A stretch of 64,000 nucleotides of DNA from Lentimicrobiaceae bacterium (GCA_020636745.1 JACJXH010000009.1:1-64000), one strand, 5' to 3'. Positions 35,301 to 44,621 are shown, numbered from the stretch's first letter. Program-made: numbers and translations. Notes: generated by a model not told the origin, from the sequence alone.

Positions 35301-37428
35301 CCGAACTGTGAATCAGAAAGAAGGTCCCCAACGTTTGAGCTATCAGATTTACATCATCGTAAGTCTGGTTTATATGCAGGTATTGGTCTTCAGAAAGAGA
35401 AATAAAAGTGATATCAGTGCTGATTGATTCGCGGCAAATAATTTCATTGTCGGGCAAAGTATCAATGCTGTTGTTAATGACTTTAATTTCGGCACTAATC
35501 CGGTATTTATTTAGTATTTCCTGGATGTTTTTGTAAATGTATTCGGTTGTAATGTGCTGATTGTTAATAATTAAAAGACGAATATGAGCGTCTTTCCATT
35601 CTCCGCTTGAGGTGAAATGTCTGAGCAGGAAAATGGTAAAAGTGAGGTTGCTTCCTTTTCCATTCCACCAAACATCGATAGTCTTTTTATTGCCTGTTTT
35701 TTTTAAATGGTTGTAGTTTAAATAAATGGTGTTGAAGTTGCTTTTTCTATAATTGTTGATAAGCTGCAGAAAATTTGATTTGTTTTTAAGGTCTTTGCTC
35801 CATCCCATAAGAATGGTGTTGGGTTCAATGCCTGAAAATCCGTACATTCTTGAGATTTCATTCATTCCATCATAAATGTCAAGGCACGTGTGCTGATGAA
35901 TCTGAAATCCATCCTGATGATTTGCACTGGATAGCAGGCGAACATCTTTTCTAAGATTGTCTTTGTCCGTTTTAATCATTTCAAAGGCGGTAAACATCCC
36001 CAAACGGCCACTAAAAGCTTTCACAAGTTCTAAAAGATATGGTCTGTTTTCTTCGGCGCCGCTGAACAGGATAATATTGGGTCTCCAGTTTCGATGATGA
36101 ATGGATGATTTATTGAGCCGTAATATGCCGGCTTTAACAACCGTAAGCCAAACACTGCTCCAGGTGTCACCTGTTTCAAGTACAAGTTGTCGTCTTTTAA
36201 TGGTTAAAAACAAAAGGCTTAATATAACAACGGCTCCTATCATAGCCGGGAAATCGAGTTGAATCATGACCAGTATACAGGCGAGTGACCCAATGATACT
36301 AACCCAGGCGGGTGTTTTAAAGGATGGTCTGAAATCGGCACTGGTAATAGATTCAAAAGCCGCGCTCAGGTTCAAAAATCCATAAGTTGTTATAAAAAAT
36401 ATGGATACTATCCGGGCAATAACATTCAATTCGCCTATTAGAATGCCCATTTCTGCGATAGCAAAAGTGAGGAGCAATGCATTGCGGGGTTCTTTGGCAG
36501 CGCCGGTGCCAATTGAAAAAATGCGTGGTGTGATTTTATCAATGGCTGTTGATTGCAGTATGCGGGGAGCGGCTAAAATACTTCCCAATGCAGAACTTAA
36601 GGTTGCGCCCCATATTCCAGCAATGACTAACTCAGGAATAAGTGCAATTTTGAATAAAGCTTTGCTGTCAGTAGCCAGCATATTCCCATCAACAGTATAA
36701 GCAAAGAAGAAAGCCAGGATAATATATACAACCAACCCAATGGCAATGGCAGAAATGGTTCCCAATGGAATTGATTTTTTGGCATCCTTTAAATCGCCTG
36801 ACATTGAAACACCCGCTTCAAAACCTGTAACTGCCGGAAAAAAGATACCAAACAGAACCATGAGGGGCACCCCGCTGCCGTTGCCGAACAAATTAGGCGT
36901 TGCAGGCGCCATATCATGATTCCCGAATAGAATGGATAATAAAGAGAGGGCAATGGCCGCCATTATCAGGTATTGCGCTTTTATAGCCAGCGATGTGCTT
37001 ATAAATGTAATTATGGTGACAACCACCAGTATGATAGTTCCAGTGATTCTTATGTGGTAAATATCCATCGGGAGATTCAGGTATCCGAGAAAACTTTCGG
37101 AAAATCCTATTAAATAAAGACTGACACTGAACGATAATCCAACAAAAAGGGCAAGTCCCAGTGTTCCGCCTATGGGCAGTCCTAAACTTCGCGAAATAAT
37201 GTAATAGGTTCCACCTTCTTTAACCTTTTTATCGGTTGCTATTGATGAAACACTTAATCCTGTAGTTATAGAGATTAAATGGGCTATAAATATAATTCCC
37301 AGGGTGCCAAACAGCCCGGCTTCACCAGCAATCATTGGCAGGCGCATGTACATAATCACCCCGAGTATTGTAAGAATTGAAGGGGTAAAAACACCTCCGA
37401 AAGTTCCGAACTTTTTCGATTTAGCCAT
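32323..37428 (-). CDS. SLC12/APC-type transporter fused to a large cytosolic region and C-terminal P-loop ATPase
   Basis: A 1,701-residue protein from MAKSKKFGTFGGVFTPSILT (21 more upstream codons look untranslated). Residues ~10-410 form a twelve-helix APC-superfamily transporter; FGTFGGVFTPSILTILGVIMY is typical of cation-chloride cotransporters (SLC12). Residues ~440-720 resemble the SLC12 C-terminal domain (NWRPNIILFSG, KTIDVWW). About 650 helical residues follow. A P-loop ATPase begins near 1395: Walker A GEQNSGKT at 1410-1417, Walker B IIIHDLE with Asp at ~1480. The final ~90 residues look winged-helix-like. Known SLC12 proteins are about 800-1,200 residues with no ATPase, so this fusion is unusual. 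MscS-like gene 32 bases downstream; cation:proton antiporter divergent. Confidence 0.85.
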   Translation of the reverse strand: MAKSKKFGTFGGVFTPSILTILGVIMYMRLPMIAGEAGLFGTLGIIFIAHLISITTGLSVSSIATDKKVKEGGTYYIISRSLGLPIGGTLGLALFVGLSFSVSLYLIGFSESFLGYLNLPMDIYHIRITGTIILVVVTIITFISTSLAIKAQYLIMAAIALSLLSILFGNHDMAPATPNLFGNGSGVPLMVLFGIFFPAVTGFEAGVSMSGDLKDAKKSIPLGTISAIAIGLVVYIILAFFFAYTVDGNMLATDSKALFKIALIPELVIAGIWGATLSSALGSILAAPRILQSTAIDKITPRIFSIGTGAAKEPRNALLLTFAIAEMGILIGELNVIARIVSIFFITTYGFLNLSAAFESITSADFRPSFKTPAWVSIIGSLACILVMIQLDFPAMIGAVVILSLLFLTIKRRQLVLETGDTWSSVWLTVVKAGILRLNKSSIHHRNWRPNIILFSGAEENRPYLLELVKAFSGRLGMFTAFEMIKTDKDNLRKDVRLLSSANHQDGFQIHQHTCLDIYDGMNEISRMYGFSGIEPNTILMGWSKDLKNKSNFLQLINNYRKSNFNTIYLNYNHLKKTGNKKTIDVWWNGKGSNLTFTIFLLRHFTSSGEWKDAHIRLLIINNQHITTEYIYKNIQEILNKYRISAEIKVINNSIDTLPDNEIICRESISTDITFISLSEDQYLHINQTYDDVNLIAQTLGTFFLIHSSDSFEEFDIYREATIIPGENNIQTYKTDKELPNLIPSKYSIINENIEKTDINGQKVLTLFYEKTFAPVYAEILKLAEELQSASLTVFAQLNKPALTENSYKKNKTIIRLKNDYFYKTNRIITELASIRLDILQQKLGQGIEWYIDRLEHDIQKYPLYLEIPYNKQELKIKTNDSVRMRWFKLRKRIMHPFSGKTIPGNIRYYEIANYYLRNNRHYFLSAFLDKFKKDLFTQLSAGKTYIITIDHMLESLLAKPFSTEEIANIIKTSEKENALKAEQLKSAIMERGELTRNRLMFEFRKNLQLMCNDMSKADINYRIRRKHRNRKYYEKLKIGNAQFASEWHTDTLHQLNRIYMDILLQSLKSRIKDKLNDLSLNISLQLDNNLRNDLQTIRLNLEKSGSNPELVPPLSLGISSFDENVTFMVDFDRLGEEIVKLSESLPENLTIPYYDHLQETKNSELNTIDVPLRKISRFYIESRFIGNTHDRLEKEATKLKSAIFVIQDLLNLTRFNLDNIQIDSEDRASLMAPVISDAIKNIQKEEQAIIQIKNSISEIIHHSLDEVFEHLSVYKMPVTVSEYSRFIRAHQSKIVRKTFSNYLHFMGKSMTHLIAWGFYSRSEGILLTKKIIENENVSSVNQKILAFVENVSPEQKILNKLPQYYRNLFSCQSSINEDFWIKREKDEALFKTALRRYQTGNYGGIIIIGEQNSGKTAFCRNITGKLFRKEKAFHLFPLQEGSSIINDFLNELQKVTNIQGSLSEIIENLPAESTIIIHDLELWWNRSESGWETVEFIAKTINQYSSKVLFVVNTNPHAFNLMNKVINLQNEFIQVIPLMPFDSRDLQEMIMRRHRSSGLRFKIGSHEEEQLSEIRAARLFNKYFDYSEGNPGTALLGWMSNIQKINDQTILIQQPHIPEIRVLSEMNDDWKTLLVQIIIHKRLTRNRIAGIFHSDEAKSDEIINSLWRTGLIEQRQKDIFVINHYIEPHLLKVFKAEHLL

Positions 37429-37539
37429 TTTGTATTGTTTTAAGGCGCTATTCTGTTGAAAATGCTGATAAAGCCTGCCGACATTATACAATATTATAAA
37501 AAATATTATACTTTTAACAAAAATAATACAATTTAAAGC

Positions 37540-38811
37540 ATGGACTTACTCAATCCTTATGTCGAAGTAATTGCAGTGTGCCTTATTCTTATTTTATCAC
37601 ATTTTTTTAACTGGGTGTCAAAGCTGTTCAGTATTCCAAGTGTTTTGTTGCTCATAATTATGGGGATAGGAATTCATTATGGGTTGAATGAATTGGGAAT
37701 TGCCACTGGGGCAAGGTTGATGAATATTCTTGAAGTTGTTGGTATTGTCGGGCTCATTATGATTGTGCTTGAGGCTGCGCTGGAGCTTGAACTGAAGAGG
37801 GAAAAACTCCCTTTGATTCTGAAGTCTTTTTTTCTGGCAATGTTTTCTTTAGCTGCATGTATTGCTTTTATTACATGGATTTTACATAGTTTCTTGATGG
37901 AAAGTATTTTTTCGGCAATGCTTTATGCAGTGGCATTGTCGGTTGTAAGCAGTGCAATAGTGATTCCAAGTGTTGGCGGACTTCTTAAAAAACGAAAAGA
38001 GTTTCTGATTTACGAAAGTACTTTTTCTGACATTCTGGGTATTATGATTTTTTTCTATTTACTGGGAAGCGTAGATCAACCTTCGGTAAAAGATGTAATT
38101 TTTGGAATCACATTCAATGTGGGTATCACAATTATTCTCTCATTTGTAATTGGCTATTTGATGGTTATGCTGCTTGACAGACTTCAATCGCAGGTTAAAC
38201 TGTTTTTGCTAATTGCGGTGCTTGTATTGCTTTATGCAGTTGGAAAATTATTCCACTTTTCTTCTTTGATTATGATTCTGGTTTTTGGCGTAATTCTGAA
38301 CAACAATAAGTTGTTTTTTCAGGGAAAGCTGAAAAAGTTAATCAATCCTGAAGCACTGAAAAAAGTTCAGGAGTATTTTCATATCCTCACCATGGAATCA
38401 GCCTTTATTGTCAGGACTTTTTTCTTTGTGATTTTTGGAATGACGCTCGAGCTAAATCATATGGTTGATGAATCAACGGTTATTATAAGCATAATCATTA
38501 TTGCAGGTATTTATCTGATTCGGTTACTTAGCCTTAAAATATTTGCTGTAAAAAGTGTTAGGCCCGAATTGTTTGTGTCGCCCAGAGGCCTGATTACGAT
38601 TTTGCTGTTTTTCAGTATTCCTGAAAAATGGCAGAGTCACTATTTTAACGAAGGAATTCTTTTGTATGTTATTTTGATAAGCAGTGCAATTATGGCCGTT
38701 GCGCTTATGGTAAGAGGGAAGGAAAGGGTATTCGCAGAAAGACTAAACTTTGGTGATTGGGAGCAACTGGACAAAGAAATAGACATACTTACCAAGGGGA
38801 AAGGGACATAA
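37540..38811 (+). CDS. Cation:proton antiporter (CPA family, Na+/H+ exchanger type)
   Basis: A 423-residue inner-membrane protein with 11-12 helices. Segments fitting the CPA fold: SIPSVLLLIIMGIGIHYGLN, GIVGLIMIVLEAALELELKREKLPL, ALSVVSSAIVIPSVGGLL, and the ion-site region ESTFSDILGIMIFF. The Asp of the S-D pair would take the place of the N-D or D-D transport residues. It likely exchanges Na+ or K+ for protons. It is transcribed divergently from the SLC12-ATPase fusion across about 110 AT-rich bases, suggesting a joint role in ion balance. A bidirectional terminator follows at 38909. Confidence 0.87.
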   Translation: MDLLNPYVEVIAVCLILILSHFFNWVSKLFSIPSVLLLIIMGIGIHYGLNELGIATGARLMNILEVVGIVGLIMIVLEAALELELKREKLPLILKSFFLAMFSLAACIAFITWILHSFLMESIFSAMLYAVALSVVSSAIVIPSVGGLLKKRKEFLIYESTFSDILGIMIFFYLLGSVDQPSVKDVIFGITFNVGITIILSFVIGYLMVMLLDRLQSQVKLFLLIAVLVLLYAVGKLFHFSSLIMILVFGVILNNNKLFFQGKLKKLINPEALKKVQEYFHILTMESAFIVRTFFFVIFGMTLELNHMVDESTVIISIIIIAGIYLIRLLSLKIFAVKSVRPELFVSPRGLITILLFFSIPEKWQSHYFNEGILLYVILISSAIMAVALMVRGKERVFAERLNFGDWEQLDKEIDILTKGKGT

Positions 38812-38908
38812 TTTGATTGCACAATCAGTAATCTGTTCGGCAATTTTGCATGTCCTTTTAAGAAAACAGTTGCTTATATAATAAAATGTGCAGCCATCAG
38901 TTTTAAAA

Positions 38909-38940
38909 GAAAAAGTCCGGGTTACCGGACTTTTTCTTTA
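38909..38940. terminator. Bidirectional terminator between antiporter and hybrid kinase genes
   Basis: A 12-bp stem (38909-38920 with 38925-38936, arm GAAAAAGTCCGG), 4-base loop, T-runs on both strands. Confidence 0.92.
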
Positions 38941-40647
38941 AACTGGATTTGCTGATTTCTTCTTGCCCCATTTAATCAGAACCGACTGAACATCTTTAAA
39001 TTTTATAGGTTTGGGCAAATAGTCGACCATACCTGCATTTAAATACCGCTCACGATCGCCGGGCATGGCATTGGCTGTAATGGCAATAATTTTAGGCCTT
39101 TCGTTTTCAGGATATTTTTCGCAAATAATTTTTGTTGCTTCCATGCCATTCATCACAGGCATTTGAATATCCATCAGAATGATATCGTATTTTTTTCGCT
39201 CCATCATTTCAAGCACCTTTTTCCCGTTTTCAACAGCGTCAATTTTGTATCCCATTTTGCTGAGAAGCGTAATTACAAGGTCCTGATTTGTGATATTATC
39301 TTCGGCAAGTAAGATACGCATAGGTAATTTGGCCGAAAGATTTTTATCAATATTATGGTCAGCAAGATTGCTTCTGCGATTTCTGGCTTCTGCAATAACT
39401 CTCAGCACTTCTTCAAATAATTCGGCCAGTTTAATGGGCTTTGAAAGTTGCGCATCAAATACTTCACCCGGCAGTTTGCTTATTTTCCCGAGAGAAGTAA
39501 GCATAATTAAAGGGATGTCGCCTTTAAAAGGCAGTGCTTTGATTGCTTTACCCAACTCGAGTCCATCCATAGATGGCATTTGCATGTCAATCACAGCCAA
39601 ATCGAACGGTTCATCGTCTTCTTCAATGATAACCAGTGCTTCGGGTCCTGATTTTGCAGTTACCGGAATCATTCCCCATGATTCAAACTGAAGCGTAAAG
39701 ATATGGCGATTGGTTTCATTGTCATCAACAATTAAAACCCTGCTGCTTTTAAGTTCAGGAATTTGGCCACGTACATAAAGCTTTGTTTTGCCAATTCCTG
39801 AAGTGCGCAATTGGATGGTGAAAAAGAAGGTAGAGCCTTTTCCTATCTCGCTTTCAACCCATATGCGACCACCCATAAGATTTACCAGATGCTTGGCTAT
39901 GGCAAGGCCTAATCCGGTGCCACCATAGCGGCGAGTGGTAGATGAGTCAGCCTGAGTAAATGCTTCAAAGAGCATTTCAATTTTCTCTTTGGCTATTCCA
40001 ATACCACTGTCTCTGATAGAAAATTTGAGTTCCTGATAACTGTCGGTTTCTTTGACTTTTTCAATAGAGATAAAGACTTCTCCCTCTTCGGTAAATTTGA
40101 TGGCATTGTTAATCAGGTTGATAAGAACCTGCCTTAAACGGGTAATATCACCAACCAGGAAAGGGGATACATCGGGTTGAATCAGGTATAGCAAATCCAA
40201 ACCTTTTTCAATGGCTTTTTGGGCGAATATGTCAAGGGCATCCTCAACGCAATTCCTCAGTTCAAATGGAGCCTCTTCCAATGTCATTTTTCCTGACTCA
40301 ATTTTTGAGAAGTCAAGGATGTCATTGATGATAGTCATCAGATTATCAGCACTTATTCTGAGGGTTTCAACGTAGTTTTTTTGTTCAACAGTGAGGCTGG
40401 TGTCCAGCAATAGGCTGGTCATTCCGATTACCCCATTCATTGGTGTTCTGATTTCATGGCTCATCATGGCCAAAAAATCAGATTTCATCTTATTTTCCCT
40501 TTCAGCTTCCTCTTTGGCACTAATCAGATCTTCTTCCTGTTGTTTCAGGTATTCAAGCCGTTTAACAATGTCCTGAAGTTTCTGATTTTCCTGGATAAGT
40601 TGCTCAACTGATTTTCCAGATTCGTTGTGTAACGCCTTGTTTTCCAT
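38938..40647 (-). CDS. Soluble hybrid histidine kinase with two receiver domains
   Basis: A 569-residue cytoplasmic signalling protein. Residues 1-55 form a coiled coil. HisKA has the phospho-accepting H64 in SHEIRTPM. HATPase_c shows an N-box (NNAIKF), G1 (DSGIGIAKEKI) and G2 (GTGLGLAIAKHL). The first receiver (about 313-430) has VDDNETN, the Asp in AVIDMQMPSMDG, and Lys in LSKPIKL. The second (about 450-565) has AEDNITNQ, the Asp in ILMDIQMPVMNG, and Lys in LPKPIK. Both receivers keep their phosphorylation site. No membrane segment, PAS or GAF domain is present, so a partner or the coiled coil must supply the input. No response-regulator gene is adjacent. Expressed alone. Confidence 0.93.
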   Translation of the reverse strand: MENKALHNESGKSVEQLIQENQKLQDIVKRLEYLKQQEEDLISAKEEAERENKMKSDFLAMMSHEIRTPMNGVIGMTSLLLDTSLTVEQKNYVETLRISADNLMTIINDILDFSKIESGKMTLEEAPFELRNCVEDALDIFAQKAIEKGLDLLYLIQPDVSPFLVGDITRLRQVLINLINNAIKFTEEGEVFISIEKVKETDSYQELKFSIRDSGIGIAKEKIEMLFEAFTQADSSTTRRYGGTGLGLAIAKHLVNLMGGRIWVESEIGKGSTFFFTIQLRTSGIGKTKLYVRGQIPELKSSRVLIVDDNETNRHIFTLQFESWGMIPVTAKSGPEALVIIEEDDEPFDLAVIDMQMPSMDGLELGKAIKALPFKGDIPLIMLTSLGKISKLPGEVFDAQLSKPIKLAELFEEVLRVIAEARNRRSNLADHNIDKNLSAKLPMRILLAEDNITNQDLVITLLSKMGYKIDAVENGKKVLEMMERKKYDIILMDIQMPVMNGMEATKIICEKYPENERPKIIAITANAMPGDRERYLNAGMVDYLPKPIKFKDVQSVLIKWGKKKSANPV

Positions 40648-40958
40648 AGGTGTATAATGTGAAGTTCCTTTTTAACTGCTAAGCCGGAGTTAAGCTGTTT
40701 GGGAAAGTACTAAAATAGTAATTTTTATTTTTATACGGCAAAATTTTCTTTGTAAGAGTTGAAAATAGTGTTGTATCAGATGTTAATAGCCGTTTTTAGA
40801 AAATGTAATTATCAAAGGTGAAAATAATTTTACGTTCATTGGAACTTGCCTTTTGTGGCATGTTGGTGTAATTTGTTAAAAGCATGATTATTAACGAAGT
40901 ACACTGTTTTGGTTGTGAATTAAAACCGGTATGTTAAGGTGTAGGGATTGGAAGGGAT
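40648..40958. other. Intergenic region, nothing recognised
   Basis: About 310 AT-rich bases between the hybrid kinase start and the end of the amidotransferase gene. No open frame, RNA fold or clear promoter pair was found. Confidence 0.5.
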
Positions 40959-41651
40959 TTATAGCTCAGTTAGCTTGTCAAGTAGCTGATACAGAAACTG
41001 TTTGCCAAACTGTACACATTGCATTTTTTGTTTGATTATTTCAGTGCTTTGCTTCCACGGCGATGGGCTTTCCTGATTATAAGCGCTGTGAATCAAGCCT
41101 TCCACAATGTGTTCATTCATTTCAGGATGGAATTGCAGCGCTATGGTATTGTTGCCAATAACAAAGGCCTGGTGTTTTACGTGCTCAGAAGATGCCAGAA
41201 GGTGAGCATTTTCAGGTAAGTCGAATGTGTCGCCGTGCCATTGAAACATTTCAGCTCCCTGGGATATTCCTGAAAACCATTCCCGGCTAAGTTGATGAGT
41301 AGTTGGTTGAATGGAGTGAAACCCGATTTCACTATGAACATTTTTGTATACATGAGCCCCCATCGCCGAAGCAATAAGCTGAGCTCCCAGGCATATGCCC
41401 AGTACTTTACGATTTGATTTAACTGCTTCCCTGATTATTTTTTTTTCCTGAATCAGCCACGGATATGTTTCCTCTTCATAAGCGCCCATCATTCCTCCCA
41501 TAATAATTAAGAGATCAAAGTCGGGCATCATACTTAGGATATTGTCGCTGCTCCAATAATGGTGAGTAACTTGATGGCCTTTTTCAATTGCCCATTGCTC
41601 GGCGAAACCTGCAGGTTCGTCTGTTATATGCTTGAAGATAAGGATATTCAT
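40959..41651 (-). CDS. Class-I glutamine amidotransferase (GMP synthase-like domain)
   Basis: A 230-residue protein from MNILIFKHITDEPAGF. The open frame extends 20 codons upstream but lacks family similarity there. The nucleophile is C87 in VLGICLGAQLIA; the His/Glu of the triad is in LQFHPEMNEHI. This is the stand-alone GATase1 type related to the GuaA glutaminase domain. Many members act on gamma-glutamyl compounds or other small molecules rather than feeding GMP synthesis. The gene begins about 90 bases after uvrA on the same strand, so partial co-transcription is possible. Substrate not known. Confidence 0.85.
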   Translation of the reverse strand: MNILIFKHITDEPAGFAEQWAIEKGHQVTHHYWSSDNILSMMPDFDLLIIMGGMMGAYEEETYPWLIQEKKIIREAVKSNRKVLGICLGAQLIASAMGAHVYKNVHSEIGFHSIQPTTHQLSREWFSGISQGAEMFQWHGDTFDLPENAHLLASSEHVKHQAFVIGNNTIALQFHPEMNEHIVEGLIHSAYNQESPSPWKQSTEIIKQKMQCVQFGKQFLYQLLDKLTEL

Positions 41652-41740
41652 ACAAATAATTGATTGATTTTTACAATGGTTAATTCTCAGTTTTTCTGAA
41701 AATTTCAGCAATGTAACCGGCTCAAAAAGGACTCATGAAT

Positions 41741-44569
41741 TTATTTGGGAGGCAGTTTCTCTTTTAAATATTTTCCGGTAAAAGATGATTCCACCGCGAT
41801 TAAATCTTCAGGTGTTCCTTCAAAAATAAGTTTTCCACCCTCATTGCCTCCTTCCGGGCCAAGGTCAATAATCCAATCGGCACACTTAATCACATCCATA
41901 TTGTGTTCAATAACAATAATGCTATGGCCTTTAGAGATAAGGGCGTTAAATGATGCAAGCAACTTGTTGATGTCGTGAAAATGAAGCCCAGTTGTTGGTT
42001 CGTCAAAAATAAAAAGGGTTGGTTTCTCAGCTCCGCCTTTTACAAGAAAGCTGGCAAGCTTAATGCGTTGGGCTTCTCCGCCGCTCAGCGTGTCGGATGA
42101 TTGCCCCATGCGCAGGTATCCGAGCCCAGTATCGGCCAAAGGCTGCAATCTGGCTACAATCCGGCTTTCGGCGTTGTTTGATTTGGCATTCTCGCTGAAA
42201 AATTTGATGGCCTGATCAATGGTAAGTGCAAGGATGTCAGAAATGTTTTTGTTGTTATAGGTTACATCAAGAACCTCTTCCTTGAAACGTTTGCCTTTGC
42301 AGCTTTCGCAAGTTAGATGAATATCGGCCATAAATTGCATGCCAATTTGAACAACCCCTTCGCCTTCGCATTCCTCACAACGTCCTCCTTCAATATTGAA
42401 GGAAAAATAGCCGGGTTTATATCCTCTGGTTTTTGAAAGCGCCTGGTCGGCAAATAATCCTCTTATTTCATCATACGCTTTCACGTAAGTAGCAGGGTTT
42501 GATCGGGTGGAGCGTCCAATTGGATTTTGATCAACCATCTCGACATCAGAAAGTCTGATGTAGTCTCCTGATAGTTTGTCATATTTGCCTGTACGTTCAC
42601 CATATCCACCATAAATTTTCTTGAGCGTTGGGTAAAGAACTCTTTTGACCAGAGATGTTTTACCCGAGCCACTTACTCCTGTAACTGCCACAAGTACATT
42701 CAGGGGGAATTTTACATCAATTCCCCGGAGATTATTTTCTCTCACTCCCGAAAGTTCAATGTAGTCTCTCCATTTTCGTCTTTTAAGAGGCGTGTTGATT
42801 TGCATCCTGTTTGTAAGATACTGTGCCGTCAGGCTATTTTGCTCGTCTTTTAATTCGTCGAAATGGCCTTCAAACATGATTTCTCCGCCATTTTCACCGG
42901 CAAGCGGGCCTATATCTATAAGATGGTCAGCTGCATGCATTATTTCTTCGTCATGCTCTACTACAATAACTGAGTTTCCAAGTTTTTTTAACTTTTCCAG
43001 TACTTTAATCAACCGGTGTGTGTCGCGGGGGTGTAATCCAATACTTGGTTCATCCAGAATATACATTGAACCCACCAGACTGCTGCCGAGAGAAGTAGCC
43101 AGGTTTATACGCTGAGATTCTCCACCCGACAATGAGGATGAAAGCCGGTTGAGTGTCAAGTAGCCTAGCCCGACATCACACAAGAATCCAAGGCGGTTGG
43201 TGATTTCAACCAAAAGCCTTTTGGCAACAGCCTGATCATGATCGCTGAGTTTCAGGTTTTTGAAAAAATCAAGAGAATCGCTCACAGGCATTAAAACTAA
43301 TTCACTGATTGAATAACCGTCAATTTTCACATAGTTTGCATCATTTCGCAATCGGGTGCCTTTACAGTCAGGGCAAATGGTTTTACCTCTGTATCGCGAT
43401 AGCATTACTCTGTATTGAATTTTGTAAGTTTGTTCTTCGACAAATTTGAAAAAGGCATTTAGCCCTCCGAAATACTTGTTTCCGCTCCAGACAAGTTGCC
43501 GCTGCTCATCACTAAGTTCGTACCATGGTTTGTGTACCGGGAATCCAAATTTGTAGGCACTATTTATCAGTTCATCTCTCCATTCACTTAATTTTTCACC
43601 TTTCCAACAGGCGATGGCATCCTCGTAAACTGACAGGCTTTTGTTAGGAATAACCAAATCTTCATCAATTCCAATGATGCTGCCAAAGCCCTCGCATGTT
43701 TTGCAGGCGCCAAAAGGATTATTGAAGCTAAAAAGGTTGACAGAAGGTTCTTCAAAAGCAATGCCATCAGCTTCAAAACGATTAGAGAAAAAATGCCGCT
43801 TGGTTAATGTATCGGACTCAATATCGCAAATGCATTCGCCCTCGCCTTCATAAAATGCTGTTTGCACTGAATCGGCCAATCGCGAATGTAAATCTTCGTC
43901 ATCAGGTCTTATAGAAACCCTGTCAATGACAAGCATATAGTCTGCTGTTTCATCAACAGGTTGTTTGAGCAGTTCATCAATGCGCAGGATGTTCCCGTTT
44001 TTCATAATACGGCTAAATCCTTGCTGCATCAGAATGGAGAGTTGGGTTTCTAAATTGCGGTGATGTTTTAATAAAAGCCGGCAGAGTATTATCGCTTTCG
44101 TGTCAGGTTGAAGCTTGAGCAGAAAATCGCAAACATCTGAAACTGAATCGCGCTTCACAATACTGTTTGATACCGGTGAGTAAGTCTTGCCAATTCTTGC
44201 AAAGAGCAGCTTTATATACTCGTATATTTCAGTTGAAGTGCCAACAGTTGAGCGGGGATTTCGTGTATTAACCTTTTGTTCAATGGCAATAGCGGGCGAA
44301 ATTCCCTTGATGTATTCTACTTCGGGTTTACTCATTCTGCCTAAAAACTGTCGTGCATAGGCGCTCAGACTTTCAACATACCTTCTTTGCCCTTCGGCAT
44401 AAAGGGTGTCGAATGCCAGTGACGATTTTCCGGACCCGGAAAGACCTGTGATAACCACGAACTGGTTTCGCGGTATGGCCAATGATATATTTTTAAGATT
44501 GTGTACCCGTGCGCCCTTAATAAGGATGTATTTAGCGGGATCCAATGCTGCTTTTTCAGTGTAGTCCAT
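41741..44569 (-). CDS. uvrA: Excinuclease ABC subunit A (UvrA)
   Basis: A 942-residue damage-recognition ATPase of nucleotide excision repair. It has two ABC cassettes: GLSGSGKSSLAF and GVSGSGKTSLV as Walker A, LSGGESQRI and LSGGEAQRI as signatures. Zinc-binding Cys pairs are seen in CKTCEGFG / CPDCKGTR and CEECEGEG / CESCKGKR. The start at MDYTEKAALDP is preferred over the ATG seven codons upstream, because a TAATTTTG -7 box on the minus strand (44595-44602) would start transcription at about 44588, inside the longer version. Full length for the family. Confidence 0.97.
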   Translation of the reverse strand: MDYTEKAALDPAKYILIKGARVHNLKNISLAIPRNQFVVITGLSGSGKSSLAFDTLYAEGQRRYVESLSAYARQFLGRMSKPEVEYIKGISPAIAIEQKVNTRNPRSTVGTSTEIYEYIKLLFARIGKTYSPVSNSIVKRDSVSDVCDFLLKLQPDTKAIILCRLLLKHHRNLETQLSILMQQGFSRIMKNGNILRIDELLKQPVDETADYMLVIDRVSIRPDDEDLHSRLADSVQTAFYEGEGECICDIESDTLTKRHFFSNRFEADGIAFEEPSVNLFSFNNPFGACKTCEGFGSIIGIDEDLVIPNKSLSVYEDAIACWKGEKLSEWRDELINSAYKFGFPVHKPWYELSDEQRQLVWSGNKYFGGLNAFFKFVEEQTYKIQYRVMLSRYRGKTICPDCKGTRLRNDANYVKIDGYSISELVLMPVSDSLDFFKNLKLSDHDQAVAKRLLVEITNRLGFLCDVGLGYLTLNRLSSSLSGGESQRINLATSLGSSLVGSMYILDEPSIGLHPRDTHRLIKVLEKLKKLGNSVIVVEHDEEIMHAADHLIDIGPLAGENGGEIMFEGHFDELKDEQNSLTAQYLTNRMQINTPLKRRKWRDYIELSGVRENNLRGIDVKFPLNVLVAVTGVSGSGKTSLVKRVLYPTLKKIYGGYGERTGKYDKLSGDYIRLSDVEMVDQNPIGRSTRSNPATYVKAYDEIRGLFADQALSKTRGYKPGYFSFNIEGGRCEECEGEGVVQIGMQFMADIHLTCESCKGKRFKEEVLDVTYNNKNISDILALTIDQAIKFFSENAKSNNAESRIVARLQPLADTGLGYLRMGQSSDTLSGGEAQRIKLASFLVKGGAEKPTLFIFDEPTTGLHFHDINKLLASFNALISKGHSIIVIEHNMDVIKCADWIIDLGPEGGNEGGKLIFEGTPEDLIAVESSFTGKYLKEKLPPK

Positions 44570-44594
44570 AAATGATAATGCTATTCGCAAGCGG

Positions 44595-44602
44595 CAAAAT
44601 TA
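44595..44602 (-). promoter_or_regulatory. Candidate -7 element of the uvrA promoter
   Basis: TAATTTTG on the minus strand, identical to the rRNA -7 boxes. No TTG lies 19 bases upstream, so the -33 element is weak or absent. Confidence 0.5.
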
Positions 44603-44621
44603 ATTTTTTTTCCGGCAGCAC

